From positions 473,492,001 to 473,556,000 of the forward strand of contig CM028136.1 of NCBI GenBank assembly GCA_016271365.2: a DNA stretch of 64,000 bases. Reading direction: 5' to 3'. Positions 12,701 through 26,279 of this stretch are shown piece by piece. Made by a program: the position numbers and the translations under genes. The DNA comes from Neoceratodus forsteri (Eukaryota; Chordata; Ceratodontiformes; Ceratodontidae). Under the pieces are notes generated by a model, which searched no databases, was not told the origin of the DNA, and worked only from the letters and a program-made list of their open reading frames with translations. The stretch's first letter is position 1. The number at the start of each line of letters is the position of its first letter.

Positions 12701-15700
12701 TCTACTTCTGATAAAGTATCTGTCAGATTAATCTCATCAGAAATTGATTTCTGCTGAGATAGAAGTGTTAATTTAGTAAGAAAATTGTACCTTATTTCAG
12801 TTAGCTGCTTTCTGCTTTGAGTAGGCAAGCAACAAGAAGTTGTTATTGAGTCACCTTCTTGTATATGGTCTAAACCACACCCACCAATTAAGTTCTCTCT
12901 CTCTCTCTCCCAACTGATTAAGCTATGTAAGTTGATAAAGTACCGTTCATAGCACAGAACACACATTGACTTTCTTTTCTTTTTTAACCCTAAATAAGAC
13001 CCTTCTACTTCTAATAAAGTATCGATTCAGCTTAATCTCAACATAAACTGATTTCTGCTGACATAGAAGTGTTAAATTAGTAAGAAAAGTATACCTTCTT
13101 TCAGTTAAATGCTTTCTGCTTTTCAGGCTAGCAACAGAAATTTGTATTGGAGTCATCTGCCTTTATATGATCTAAGTTACACCCCAAAGAAGCTCTTTCT
13201 CTCCCCTCTTATTGATTTAGCAAAGTAAGTTGATACAGTACCCATTCATAGCACACAACACACACTGACGTTCTTTCTCTTTTTAACCTAAATAAAAACC
13301 CTTCTACTTCTAATTAAGTATCTGTCTGCTTAAACTCAAAGAAATGGATTGCTGGACAGAGTTAAATTAGTAATGAAAAATTGTACATCCTTTCAGTTAG
13401 CTGCTTACTGCTTTACAGGCTAGCAACAGGAAGCTGTAACTGGAGTCAACTGTTTGATATGGTCTACAAGCCACACCCCAATTATACTCTCTCTCTCCTC
13501 CTACTGAATTAGCAAATTAAGATGGTACAGCACCTTTCAACTTACAAAATACACTCTGACTTTCTTTCTTTTTTAACCTTAAAGACCCCTACTACTTCTA
13601 ATAAAGTATCTGTCTGCTTAATCTCAACATAAACTGATTTCTGCTGAGATAGAAGTGTATAAATTAAGTAAGTAAAATTGTACCTCTTTTCAGTTAGCTG
13701 CTTACTGCTTTACAGGCTAGCAACGGAAGTTATAATTGGAGTCACCTGCTTTTATATGGTGAAAGCCACACACCCCCCAATAAAGCTCTCTCTCTCTCTC
13801 CACATACTGATTTAGCAACGTAAGAGTGAAACAGTAATAACACCTTTAGCAGAAAACACACTAACTTTCTTTCTTTTTAACCTAAATAGGACCCCTTCTA
13901 CTTCTAATAAAGTATCTGTCTGTAATCTCGACATAAACCAATTTCTGCTGAGAAAGAAGTGTTAAATTAGTAAGAAAAACTGTACCTTCTTTCAGGTAGC
14001 TGCTTTCTGCTGTACTGGCTAGCAACAGGAAGTTGTAATTGAGTCACCTGCTTTTTACACAGCCTTGGTCTGGAGCACCCCCCAATTAAGCTATCTCTCT
14101 ACTCCTCTTACTGATTTAGCAAAGTATCAGTGATATAGTTCCTTCACAGCACAAGAGAACACACTGACTTTCTTCTTTTAACCCTAAATAAAAGCCCTTC
14201 TATATCTAATAAAAGTATCTCTCTGAGTTAATCTCAACAGAAACTTTTTCTGCTGACATAGAAATGTTAAATTAAGTAAGGAAAGTGTACCTTCTTTCAG
14301 TTATCTGCTTTCTGCTTTTCAGGCTAGCAACAAGAATTTTAATTGGAGTCATCTGCTTTTATGTGCACTAAGCTACACCCCCAATTAATCTCTCTCTCTC
14401 TCTCTCTCCTCTTATTGATTTAGCAAAGTAAGGTTCATAGCAGTATCCTTACAGCACTGAAGACACACTGATTTTCTTTTTTATCCTAAGTAAAACCCCT
14501 TCCACATCTATTAAAAGTATCTTTCTGCTTAATCTCAAGAGAAACTGATTTCTGCTGAGATAGAAGTGTTAAATTAGTAAGAAAATTTTACCTTCTTTCA
14601 GTTAGCTGCTTCTACGCTTTGCAGAGCTTAGCAATAGGAAGTTGTAATTAGAGTCACCAGCTTTTATATGGTCTAAGCCACAGCCCCAATTAAGTCTCTC
14701 TCTCCTCCTACTGATTTAGCAAAGTATGTTGATACAGTACCCTTCACAGCATATAACACCACACTGACTTTCTTTTTTAATCCTAAATAAGACCCTTCTG
14801 CTTCTAGTAAAGGATCTGTCTTCTTAATCTCAACAGAAACTGATGTCTGCTGAGATAGAAGTGTTAAATTAATTGAAAATCGTACCTTCTCTCAATTAGC
14901 TGCTTTCTGCTTTACAGACTAGCAAAAGAAGTTGTAGTGAGAGTCACCTGCTTTATATAGTCTAAGCCACACCCATCAATTAAGCTCTCTCACTCCCTTC
15001 TACTGATTTGTAAAAGTAATTTGATACAGTATCATTCACAGCACATAACATACATTGACTTTCCTTCTTTTAACCTAAATAAGACCCATTCTACCTCTAA
15101 AAGTATCGACTGCTTAATCTCAACTAGAAACTGATTTCTCCTGAGATAGAAGTGTTAAATTAGTGAGAATATTATACCTTTTTCAATTATCTGCTTTCTA
15201 CTTTACAGACTAGTAACAGGAAGTTGTTGTTGGAGTCACCTGCTTTTATATGTTCTAAGCCACACCTCAATAAAGATATCTGTCTCTCTCTCTCTCTCTC
15301 CTTATACTGATTTGTAAGTAAGTTGATACAGTACCCTTTAAAGCACAGAAGACACACTGACTTTAATTCTTTTTTTAAATTAAATAACACCCATCTGCTG
15401 CTAGTAAAGGATCTGTCTGCTTAATCTCAACAGAAACTGATTTCTGCTGAGATAGAAGTGTTAAATTAGCAAGAAAATTGTTCCTTCTTTCAGTTAGCTG
15501 CTTTCTGCATTACACGCTAGCAACAGGTAGTTGTAATTGGTGTCATCTTCTTTTATATGATCTAATCCACACCCCAATTAAGCCTCTGTCTCTCTCTCTC
15601 TCTCTTTTGAGTTATCAAAGTAAGATGATACAGTATCCTCTCACAGCTTAGAACACACACTGGCTTTTCTTATTTTAACTGTAAATAAGACCTCTTCTAC

Positions 15701-18700
15701 TTCTAATAAAGAATCTGTCTGCTTAATCTCAACATAAACTGATTTCTGCTGAGATAGAATTGTTAAATTAGTAAGAAAGTGTACATTCCTTCAGTTAGCT
15801 GCTTTCTGCTTTACAGGCTAGCAACGGGAAGTTGTAGTGGGGTCACCTGCTTTTATATGGTCTAAGACACACCACCAATTAAGGTCTGTCTCTCTTCTTA
15901 CTGATTTAGTGAAGTAAGTTGATACAGTACCCTTCACAGCACAGAGGACACTGACCTTCTTTTTATCCCTAAATAAAACCTCTTCCACTTCTAATAAACT
16001 GTCTCCTTAATCTCAACAGAAACTCATTTCTGCTGAGATAGAAGTGTTAAATTAGTAAGACAATTTTACCTCTTTCAGTTAGCTGCTTTCTGCTTTACAG
16101 GCCAGCAACTAGAAAGTTGTAATTGAGTCACCTGCTTTTATGTGGTCTAATCCACACCCTCAATTAAGATCCCTCTCCTCCTACTGATTTAGCAAAGTAA
16201 GTTGATACAGTACCTTCACAGCACGGACAAACACTGACGTCCTTTCTTTTTGTTAACCCTAAATAAGACACATTCTACTTCTAATAAAGTATCTGTCTCC
16301 TTAAAACTTAAAAGAAAACTGATTTCTGCTGAGATAGAATTAAATTAGTAAGAATATTGTACCTCATTTCAGTTAGCTGCTTTCTAGCTTTACAGGTGTA
16401 GCAAGCAAGAAGCCGTAACTGGAGTCACCCTGCTTTATATGGCCTAACCCTCACACCAATTACACTCTCTCTCTCCTCCAACACTGATTTAGCAATGTAA
16501 GATGGTACAGTACCCTTCACAGCACAGAACACACTCTGACTTTCTTTCTTTATTTTACCCTAAATAAGACCCTACTACTTCTAATAAAGTATCTGTCTGT
16601 TTTAATCTCAACATAAACTGATTTCTGCTGAGATAGAAGTGTTAAAATTATGTAAGAAAATAGTACTTTCTCTCAGTTAGCTGCTTTCTGCTACAAGAGC
16701 TAACAACAGGAATTTGTAATTGAGTCACCTGCTTTATATGGTCTAAGCTTCACCCACTATTAGCTGTAATTCTCCTCCTACTGATTTAGAAAGTTAGTTG
16801 ATACAGTACCCTTAAAAGCACAGAACACTCTCTGACTTTCTTTTTTTACCTAAATAAGACCCCTTCTATTTCTAATAATCTGTCTGCTTAATCTTGTCAG
16901 AAACTGATTTCTGCTGAGATAGAAGTGTTAAATTAGTAAGAAAGTGTGTGTTCTTTCAGGTAGCTGCTTTCTGCTTTACTGGCTAGCAACAGGAAGTTGT
17001 ATTTGAAGTCACCTGCTTTTTGTATGGTCCAGGCCACACCCAATTAATGCTTCACTCTCTTTTTCTCTCTCCTCTTACTGATTTAGCAAAGTATGTTGAT
17101 ACAGTCCCCTTCCCAGCACTGAGCACACACTGACATTCTTTCTTCTTTTTAACCATAAATAAGACTCCTTCTACATCTAATAAAGTATCTGTCTGCTTAA
17201 TCTCAACAGAAACGTTTTCTGCTGACATAGAAGTGTTAAATTAGTATGGAAAGTGTACCTTCTTTCAGTTAGCTGCTTTCTGCTTTCATTCTAGCAAGAA
17301 GAATTTGTAATTGGAGTCATCTGCCTTTATGTGCAGTAAGCTGCACCCCAATTTACTCTCTCTCTCCTCTTATTGATTTAGCAAAGTAAGTTCATACAGT
17401 ATCCTTCATAGCACAGAAGACACACTGACTTTCTTTTTTTATCCCTAAGTAAAACCCTTCCACGTCTATTAAAGCATCTGTCTGCTTAATCTCAACAGAA
17501 ACTGATTTCTGCTGAGATAGAAGTGTTAAATTAGTAAAAATTACCTTCTTTCAGTTAGCTGCTTTCTGCTTTAAAGGCTAGCAATAGGAAGTTGTAATTG
17601 GAGTCACTACTTTATATGGTCTAAGCCACACCCCAATTAAGCATTGTCTTCTCCTACTGATTTAGCAAAGTATGTTGATACAGTACCCTTCACAGCTCAG
17701 AACACACACTGACTTTCTTTCTTTTTTAACCCTAAATAAACCCTTCTACTTCAAATAAAGTATCTGTCTGCTTAATCTCGAAAGACTGATTTCTGTTTAG
17801 ATAGAATTGTTAAATTAGTAAGAAAAATTGTACCTTCTTTCAGTTATCTGTTTTCTGCTTTACAGGCAAGCTACAGGAAGTTGTAATTAGAGTCACCTGC
17901 TTTTATATGGTCTAAGACACACCCCCAAAAGATCTCTCTCTCTCTCTCTCTCTCCTCTTACTGATTTATCAAAGTAAGTTGATACATTATCCTTCAGAGC
18001 AGAATACACACACTGGCTATCTTACTTTTTTCTACTCATAAATAGGACCCTACTACTTGTAATAAAGTATCTGTCTGCTTAATCACAACATAAACTGATT
18101 TCTGCTGAGATAGAAGTGTTAAATTAGTAAGAAAAGTGTACCTTCTTTCAGTTAGCAAGTTTCTTCTTTACATGCTAGAAACAGGAAGAGGTAATTAAAG
18201 TCACCTGCTTTATATGGTCTAAGCCACACAGCCAATTAGGCTTCTCTCATTCTGATTTAGCAAAGAAAGTTGATTCAGTATCCTTTACAGCACATAACTC
18301 ATATTGACTTTCTTATTTCTAACCTGAAATAAGACCCTTCTACTTTTAATAGTATCTGTCTGCTTAATCGTAACAGAAACTGATTTCTGCTGAAATAGAA
18401 GTGTTAAATTAGTAAGAAAATTTTACCTTCTTTCAGTTAGCAAGCTTTCTACTTTACAGGATAGCAACAGGAAGTTGTAATTAGATCATCTGCTTTCATA
18501 TAGTATAAACCACACCCCAATTAAGCTCTCTCTCTCCTCCTCCTGATTTAGCAAAGTAAGTTGATACAGTACCCTTCACAGCACAGAACACACACACACT
18601 GTATTTCTTTCTTTTTAACCCTAAAAAGACCTCTTCTACACCTAATAAAGTATCTGTCTGCTTAATCTCATTAGAAACTTTTTTCTGCTGATAGAAGTAT

Positions 18701-21700
18701 TACATTAGTAAGAAATGTGTACCTTCTTTAAGTTAGCTGCTTTCTGCTTTTCAGGCTAGCAACAGGAATTTGTAATTGCAGTCATCTGCCTTTATATGTT
18801 CTAAGCTACACCCCCATTAAGCTCTCTCTCTCCCTCTTATTGATTTAGCAAAGTAAGTTCATACAGTATCCTTCCCAGCACAGAAGACACAATTACTTTT
18901 TATCCCTAAGTAAAACCCTTCCACATCTATTAAAGTATCTGTCTGTAATCTCAACAGAAACTAATTTCTGCTGAGATAGAAGTATTAAATTAGTAAGAAA
19001 ATTTACCTTCTTACAGTTAGATGTTTTCTGCTTTACAGTCTAGCAATAGGAAGTTGTATTTGAAGTCACCTGCTTTTATATGGTCTAATCCACACCCCAA
19101 TTAAGCTCTCTCTCCTAACACTGATTTAGCAAAGTATGTTGATACAGTACCCTTCACAGCTCAGAGCACACACTGACTTTCTTTCTTTTTCTAATTATAA
19201 ATTAGACTCCTTCTGCTTCTAGTAAAGGATCTGTCTGCTTAATCTGAACAGAAACTGATGTCTGCTGAGAAAGACGTGTTAAATTCTTAAGAAAATTGTA
19301 CCTTCTTTCAGTTAGCTGCTTTCTGCTTTACCATTAGCTACAGAAATTGTAATTTTAGTCACCTGCTTTTATATGGTCTAATTGTCACCCTCAATTAAGC
19401 TCTCTCTACGCTCTCTCTCTCATCTTACTGATTTAGCAAAGTAAGTTGATATGGAATCCTTCACAGCACGGAACACACACTGGCTTTCTTTCTTTTTTTT
19501 TTTAATCATAAATAAGATCCCTTCTACTTCTAATAAAGTATCTGTCTGCTTAATCTCAACAGAAGATGATTTCTTTGGAGGTGGAAGTGTTAAATTAATA
19601 ATAAATTGTACCTTCCTTCAGTTAGCTTGCTTTCTGCTTTACAGGCTATCAACAGGAAGTTGTCATTGGAGTCACCTGCTTTTATATGGTCTAAGCCACA
19701 TCCACAATTAAGATCTCTTTCTCCTCCTACTGATTTAGCAAAGTTAGTTGATACAGTACCCTTCACAGCACAGAATACACTCTGACTTTCTTTCATTTGT
19801 TTACCCTCTATAAGACCCTTCTACTTCTAATAAAGTATCTGTCTGCTTAATCTCAACATAAACTGATTTCTGCTGAGATAGAAGTATTAAACTAGTAAGA
19901 AAATTGTACCTACTTTCTATTGGCAGCTTTCTACTTTACAGGCAAGCAACAGGAAGTTGTAATTGCAGACACCTGCTTTTATATGGCCTGAGCCACACCC
20001 AAAATTAAGCTCTCTCTCTCTCCTCCTGCTACTGATTTAGCAAAGTAAGTTGATACACTATTCTTCACAGCACAGAACACACACTGGCTTTCTTTCTTTT
20101 TAACCATATATAAGACCATTTTTCTTCTAAAAAGTATCTGTCTGCTTATTCTCAACAGAAACTGATTTATGCTGAGATAGAGTGTTAAATTAGCAAGAAA
20201 AATTCCACCTTCTTTCAGTTACAGTAGCTGCTTTCTACTTTACAGGATAACAACATGAATTTGTAATTGGAGTCATCTGCCTTTATATGCTCTAAGCTAC
20301 ACACCAAACAGCTCTCTCTCTCCTCTTATTGATTTAGCAAAGTAATTTCATACAGTATCCTTCACAGCACAGAAGACACACTGACCTTCTTTTTTTATCC
20401 CTAAGAAAACCTCCTTCCACGTCTATTAAAATTTCTGTCTGCTTAATCTCAACAGAAACTGATTTCTGCTGAGATAGAGGCATTAAATTAGTAAAAAAAA
20501 TTCCTTCTTTCAGTTAGCTGCTTTCTGCTTTACAGACTAGCAATAGGAAGTTGTAATTGAAGTCACCTGCTTTTATATGGTCAAAGCCACACCCCAATTA
20601 AGCTCTCTCCTCCTACTGATTCAGCAAGGTATGTTGATGCAGTACCCTTCACAGCACAGAACACACACTGACTTTCTTTCTTTTTAACCCTAAATAAAAC
20701 CCCTTCTACTTCTAATAAAGTGTCTGTCTGCTTAATCTCGAAAGAAACTGATTTCTGCTCAGAGAAGTGTTAAATTAGTAAGAAAATTGTACCTTCTTTC
20801 AGTTAGCTGCTTTCTGCTTTACAGGTTAGCAACAGGAAGTTATAATTGGACTCACCTGCTTTTATGTGGTCTAAGCCACAACCCCAAATAAGCTCTCTCC
20901 TCTCTCCACCTACTGATTTACCAAAGTAAGTTGATGCAGTATCATTCACCGTACATAACACACACTGATGTTGCTTTCTTTTTAACCTTAAATAAGACCC
21001 TCTACTTCTAAAAAGTATCTGTCTGCTTAATCTCAACAGAAACTGATTTCTCCTGAGATAGAGTGTTAAATTAGTAAGAAAATTGTACATTCTTTCAGTT
21101 ATCTGCTTTCTGCTTTACAGGCTTGCAACAGGAAGTTGTAATTGAGTCACCTGCTTTTATATGGTCTAAGCGACACCCCAATAAAGCTCTCTCTCTGATC
21201 TTACTGATTTATCAAAGTAAGTTGATACAGTATCCTTCAGAGCAGAGAACACACACTAGCTATCTTTCCTTTTTAACCATTAATAGGACCCCTACTACTT
21301 GTAGTAAAGCATCTGTCTGCTTAATCTCGATATAAACTGATTTCTGCTGAGATTGAAGTGTTAAATTACTAAGAAAAGTGTACCTTCTTTCAGTTAGCAC
21401 CTTTCTGCTTTACAGGCTAGAAACAGGAAATGGTAATTGGAGTCACCTGCTTTTATATGGTCTAAGCCACACCCCAATTGCTTTCTCTCCTCATACTGAT
21501 TTAGCAAAGAAAGTTGATACAGTATCCTTTACAGCACATAACTCACATTGACTTTCTTATTTCTAACCTGAAATAAGACCCTTCTACTTTAATAAAGTAT
21601 CTGTCTGCTTAATCTTAACAGAAACTGATTTCTGCTGAGATAGAAGTGTTAAATTAGTAAAAAATTGTACCTTCTTTCAGTTAGCACCTTTCTGCTTTAC

Positions 21701-24328
21701 AGGATTGCAACAGGAAGTTGTAATTGAGTCATCTGCTTTCATATGGTCTAAACCTCACTCCCAATTAAGCTCTCTCCTCCTACTGATTTAGCAAAGTAAG
21801 TTGATACAGTACCCTTCACAGCACAGAACACATACTGTCTTTCTTTCCTTTTTTAACCTAAATAAGACCCTTCTATTTCTAATTAAGTATCTGGCTGCTT
21901 AATCTCAACAGAAACTTTTCTGCTGACATAGAAGTGTTAAATTAGTAAGAAATGTGTACCTTCTTTCAGTTAGCTGCTTTCTGCTTTTCAGGCTAGCAAC
22001 AGGAATTTGTAATTGGAGTCATCTGCCTTTATATGATCTAAGCTACACCCCAATTAAGCTCTCTCTCTTTCTCCTCCTACTAATTTAGCAAAGTAATTTG
22101 ATACAGTACCCTTCACAGCACAGAACACACACTGACTTTCTTTTTAACCCTAAATAAGACCCCTTCTGCTGCTAGTAAAGGATCTGTCTGCTTAATCTCA
22201 ACAGAAACTGATTTCTGCTGAGATAGACATTTAAATTAGTAAGAAAATTGTACCTTCTTTCAGTTAGCTGCTTTCTGCTTTACAGGCTAGCAACAAGAAG
22301 TTGTAATTGGAGTCACCTGCTTTTATATGGTCTAAGCTACACCCCTCAATTAAGCGCCTCTCTCTCTCTCTCTCTCTCCTTCTTCTGATTTAACAAAGTA
22401 ATTTGATACAGTATCATTCATAGCACATAACACTCACTGACTTTCCTTCTTTTTTAACCCTAAATAAGACCCATTCTACTTCTAAAAACATTTGTCTGCT
22501 TAACGCAACAGAAACTGATTTCTCCTGAGATAGAAGTGTTAAATTAGTGAGGAAATTGTACCTTTTTCAGTTATCTACTTTCTGCTTTACAGTCTAGCAA
22601 CAGGAAGTTGTAGTTGAGTCACCTGCTTTTTATGGTCTAAACCACACCCCAATAAAATCTCTGTCTCTCTCGCTCTCCTTATACTGATTTAGCAAAGTAA
22701 GTTGATATAGTACCCTTTACAGCACAGAAGACACTGACTTTTCTTCTTTTTTAACGTTAAATAATACCCGTTCTACTTCTAATAAAGAATCTGTCTGTTT
22801 AATCTCAACAGAAACTGATTTCTGCTGAGATAGAAGTATTAAATTAGTAAGAAAATTGTTCCTTCTTTCAGTTAGCTGCTTTCTGCTTTACAGGCTAGCA
22901 ACAGGAAGTTGTAATTGGTGTCACCTTCTTTTATATGGTCTAATCCACACCCAATTAAGCTCTCTGTCCCTCTCTCTTACTGATTTATCAAAGTAAGTTG
23001 ATACAGTATACTTCACAGCAGAGAACACACACTGGCTTTCTTTTTTTTTTTTTAACCATAGATAAGACCTCTTCTACTTCTAATAAAGTATCTGTCTGCT
23101 TAATCTCAACATACACTGATTTCTGCTGAGATAGAAGTGTTAAATTAGTAAGAAAATTGTACCTTCTTTCGGTTAGCTGCTTTCTAGGCTAGAAATAGGA
23201 AATTGTAATTGAGTCACCTGCTTTTATATGGTCTAAGCTACACCCCAATTAAGCTCTCTCTCTTCATACTGATTTAGCAAAGTAAATTGATGCAGTACCC
23301 TTTATAGCACATAACACAAACTGACTTTCTTTCTTTTTAAACTGAAATTAGACTCCTTCTACATCTAATAAAGTATCTGTCTGCTTAATCTCAACAGAAA
23401 CCGATTTCTCCTGAGATAGAAGTGTTAAATTAGTAAGAAAATTGTACCTTCTTTCAGTTATGTGCTTTCTTCTTTACAGGCTAGCATCAGGAAGTTGTAG
23501 TTGAGTCACCTGCTTTTATATGGTCTAAGCCACATCCCTAATAAAGCTCTTTCTCTCTCTCTCTCTCTCTCTCATACTGATTTAGAAAAGTAAGCTGATA
23601 CAGTACCCTTTACAGCACAGAACACACACTGACTTTCTTTCTTTTTAACGTTAATTAATACCACTTATACTTCTAATAAATTATCTGTTTGCTTAATCTC
23701 AACAGAAACTGATTTCTGCTGAGACAGAAGTGTTAAATTAGTAAGAAAATTGTACCTTATTTCAGTTAGCTGCTTTCTGCTTGACAGACTAGCAACAGGA
23801 AGTTGTAATTTGAGTCATCTGCTTTTATATGGTCTAAGCCACACCCTAATTAAGCTCTCTCTCTCTCTCATACTGGTTTAGCAAAATAAGTTGATACAGT
23901 ACCCTTTACAGCACATAACACAGACTGACTTTCTTTTTAAGCTAAAATAAGACCCTTCTACTTCTAATAAAGTATCTTCCTGCTTAATCTCGACAAACTG
24001 ATTTCTCCTGAAATAGAAGTGTTAAATTAGTAGGAAAATTGTGTATTCTTTCAGTTAGCTGCTTTCAGCTTTACAGGCTACAACAGGAATTTGTAATTGG
24101 AGTCACCTGCTTTTATATGGTCTAAGCCACACCCCAATTAGCTCTCTCTCTCCTACTGATTTAGCAAAGTGAGTTGATACAGTACCCTTTACAGCACAGA
24201 ACACACACTGACTTTCTTTCTTTTTTTAACCCTAAATAAGACCCCTTCTACTTCTAATAAAGTATCTGTCTGCTTAATCTCAACAGTAACTGATTTCTGC
24301 TGAGCTAGAAATGTTAAATTAGTAAAAA
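9700..24328. repeat. Better-preserved part of the satellite array
   Basis: Monomers here keep close to 297 bp and show mostly substitutions and CT-length changes. The higher-order spacing of about 1.48 kb (five monomers) and 2.96 kb (ten monomers) is clearest in this part. (CT)n tracts of up to about 25 bp recur in nearly every monomer, for instance near 12,590, 15,280, 17,935, 22,350 and 23,550. Confidence 0.8.
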
Positions 24329-25611
24329 CATAAGGGTAATGTGATCTATGTTTGCTGGCTTTGTTAATATGTCCAGTTTGTATGTATTTTAACACAGCTA
24401 CAGTTATGCCTGACAGGTTATGCAGTGAATTGAGTATTAATAGTAATACACGGTTTACAATGTATGGTATCATCATGTATCCTAATACTTTGGAATTTTA
24501 TTGGCTTATTCAACCATTTTTACTTATTGTTGTAATCGGTTTATTGCCCTTCTAAATCCTTAATATTTGAAGAGTGGTTATAGTCCATAATGTTGGCCAG
24601 AACTGGCTAATGTAATGTTTTTTAGTGCTATACATATACAACTAATAGACATGAGTGATGAAAAATGCATTAAACATTCTTACTGTATTTCCACTAGTTT
24701 TTATTTTCATGTATATACTAAAGCAGTTACCTAGTAATGTATTTAATCTTATAAAGTTGGTCAAACATGTCAAGTTCCTGATTAGCTAATCAGCAGTCTT
24801 GGCCGTGTCCTTATAGAGCTATATCGTGCTAACCTGTACTACATCAAAGGAAACTGACATTGCATAGCTGTATATCAATGGTCCAGCACCGCCAGAATTC
24901 AAAACCACTTCTCCTCAGCCATCACATCTGAAACATTCGTGACAGTCATACAGCGCACGAATGCGAAGTCTTCAGTGACAAATTCAGCTTTTTAAAACTA
25001 AGCCTTGGAATTACAAAAAAATCCTCAACAGCCACGACATCTACAGTACCAACTTCACACTAAATTTTCAAAATATGGAAAGCAAACAGAAAGCACTACA
25101 GATGTATTTAAAAGGCACTCATGCCGTTGCATCCACCCTTCCCCACCTCCTGTCAATGACTGTCATCTGAACAAAAACACACAGTAACATCAAAATCCTC
25201 TTCCTTTCCTTTTAAATATGTGTTCACTTCACAGGATGCCCTGTAATGGAACAACATTGTACAGTATGGCACAACTCCTTGTAATACCATCACGGAGTCT
25301 GCAGAGGGACATACTCGCTCCCTATAATACTGCCATTTAAAACACAAATGTAAAGTTTTACACAAAAGCAAAGCTCATACACTCTATATAGCTGATGTAG
25401 ACAAAGTGCATGACCTGTCCAGAATGTGTGTGTATGTTGGTGGAGGGCTCTGTACAGCTGAGACATAGGTAAATACAACACTGTACAGTACATAGAGGGA
25501 CTATTTTTAGTCTTTTAACATTAAAACTTAGTTTTTTACTAATATTTTCCATTTTTTCTTTTTTTCTTTTTAATTCATAATTTCTACTGGGGGCCCATTT
25601 TATAAGTGCAG
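24329..25611. other. AT-rich flank of the satellite, no gene seen
   Basis: The sequence leaves the satellite abruptly after a last GTTAAATTAGTAA and becomes AT-rich with no obvious repeat. Open frames are short, overlap on both strands and show no recognisable protein family. I see no RNA gene. Confidence 0.6.
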
Positions 25612-25749
25612 TAAGACACTCCAAGGTGTAGGTTATGGCCTGATTAAGGCACTTCCAGGTGCTAAAGGCACTCGGCACCAGTGCCTCATGCTTCATAATG
25701 CACCTGAGCATGCTCTTATCAGGCCATACCTTCACCTTGTCGTGTCTTA
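25612..25749. mobile_element. Small palindromic (MITE-like) element
   Basis: The two halves are inverted copies of each other. The left begins TAAGACACTCCAAGGTG and includes TATGGCCTGATTAAG and CAGGTGC. The right ends CACCTTGTCGTGTCTTA and includes TTATCAGGCCATA and GCACCTGAG. The arms are about 50 bp with a short loop, and there is no coding capacity. The 141-residue minus-strand open frame that crosses it has no recognised family and is probably a chance frame of the palindrome. A non-autonomous DNA transposon is the most likely identity; its family is unknown. Confidence 0.65.
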
Positions 25750-26279
25750 TTGCTGGCATGTATGATGTGTGTATTTTAACCAACAGATTCAGTGCCTATG
25801 TATTGTGTGTGGTTACTATTGCTACATGTCTTTTTCACATGTGTGGTACTTATTATGTTTAATTATACTAATTTGTGATGCTATAAATTGAACAGGTTGG
25901 TTTTAAGCACATCAGCTTCCGGTAAAAGTGCATAAGCGTGAAACATCAAGTCTTGTGGTGGGGTGCATGGCCATTTATACAAGCATTGTGCCTTGCAAAC
26001 AATAATGTTTTTAGCTTTGCTGTTACTGTATTTTGCTCCTGAGTGTAGTTGTCTTATTTTCATGGACAATACAATAATTGACATTAGGAAATGCAGAGTT
26101 AAAGACTATAGATGGTTATACACCTTAAGGTCAGCAATGAACAATATCTAGGTTCAATTCCCAGTAGATAACATTGTTTCTTGCTTACTTTAATTCATGT
26201 TGTACAAAGGAAATTCTTACTCTTAGCACTGTTTGTGAAGGAAGGTAACTCTCAAAAATATTGTTTTTTTTTCTTTTTT
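25750..26279. other. AT-rich stretch, no gene seen
   Basis: There are no convincing coding or RNA features. Several short overlapping frames occur on both strands without family resemblance. Confidence 0.5.

Larger units (their letters stand above)
1..24328. repeat. Satellite array, ~297-bp monomer, ~82 copies
   Basis: A head-to-tail tandem array fills the first 24.3 kb. A consensus built by eye is about 297 bp and runs in order: (CT)n tract, CTACTGATTTAGCAAAGTAA, CAGCACAGAACACACACTGA, AACCCTAAATAAGACCC, CTTCTAATAAAGTATCTG, TTCTGCTGAGATAGAAGTGT, CTTTCAGTTAGCTGCTTTC, TTTACAGGCTAGCAACAGG, GTCACCTGCTTTTATATGG, TAAGCCACACCCCAATTAAG. Monomers differ by roughly 5-20 percent and in CT length. Variant types recur at fixed spacing: the form with GTTCATACAGTATCC and AGAAGACAC lies near 14,430, 17,390, 18,860 and 20,345, and the form with AAGATGGTACAG near 13,530 and 16,502. 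This implies higher-order units of five or ten monomers. The array stops inside a monomer at about 24,328. I see no conserved open frame through the array, so the short frames in it are by-products. A centromeric or heterochromatic satellite is plausible but is inference. Confidence 0.95.

Noticed and set aside
1..24328. CRISPR-like array or multi-copy tRNA/5S cluster
   Set aside because: The repeat is continuous with no unique spacers, is 297 bp long, and has no tRNA or 5S internal promoter boxes.
25358..25783. 141-codon minus-strand open frame
   Set aside because: It reads across a palindromic element and an A/T-rich tract; no family resemblance.
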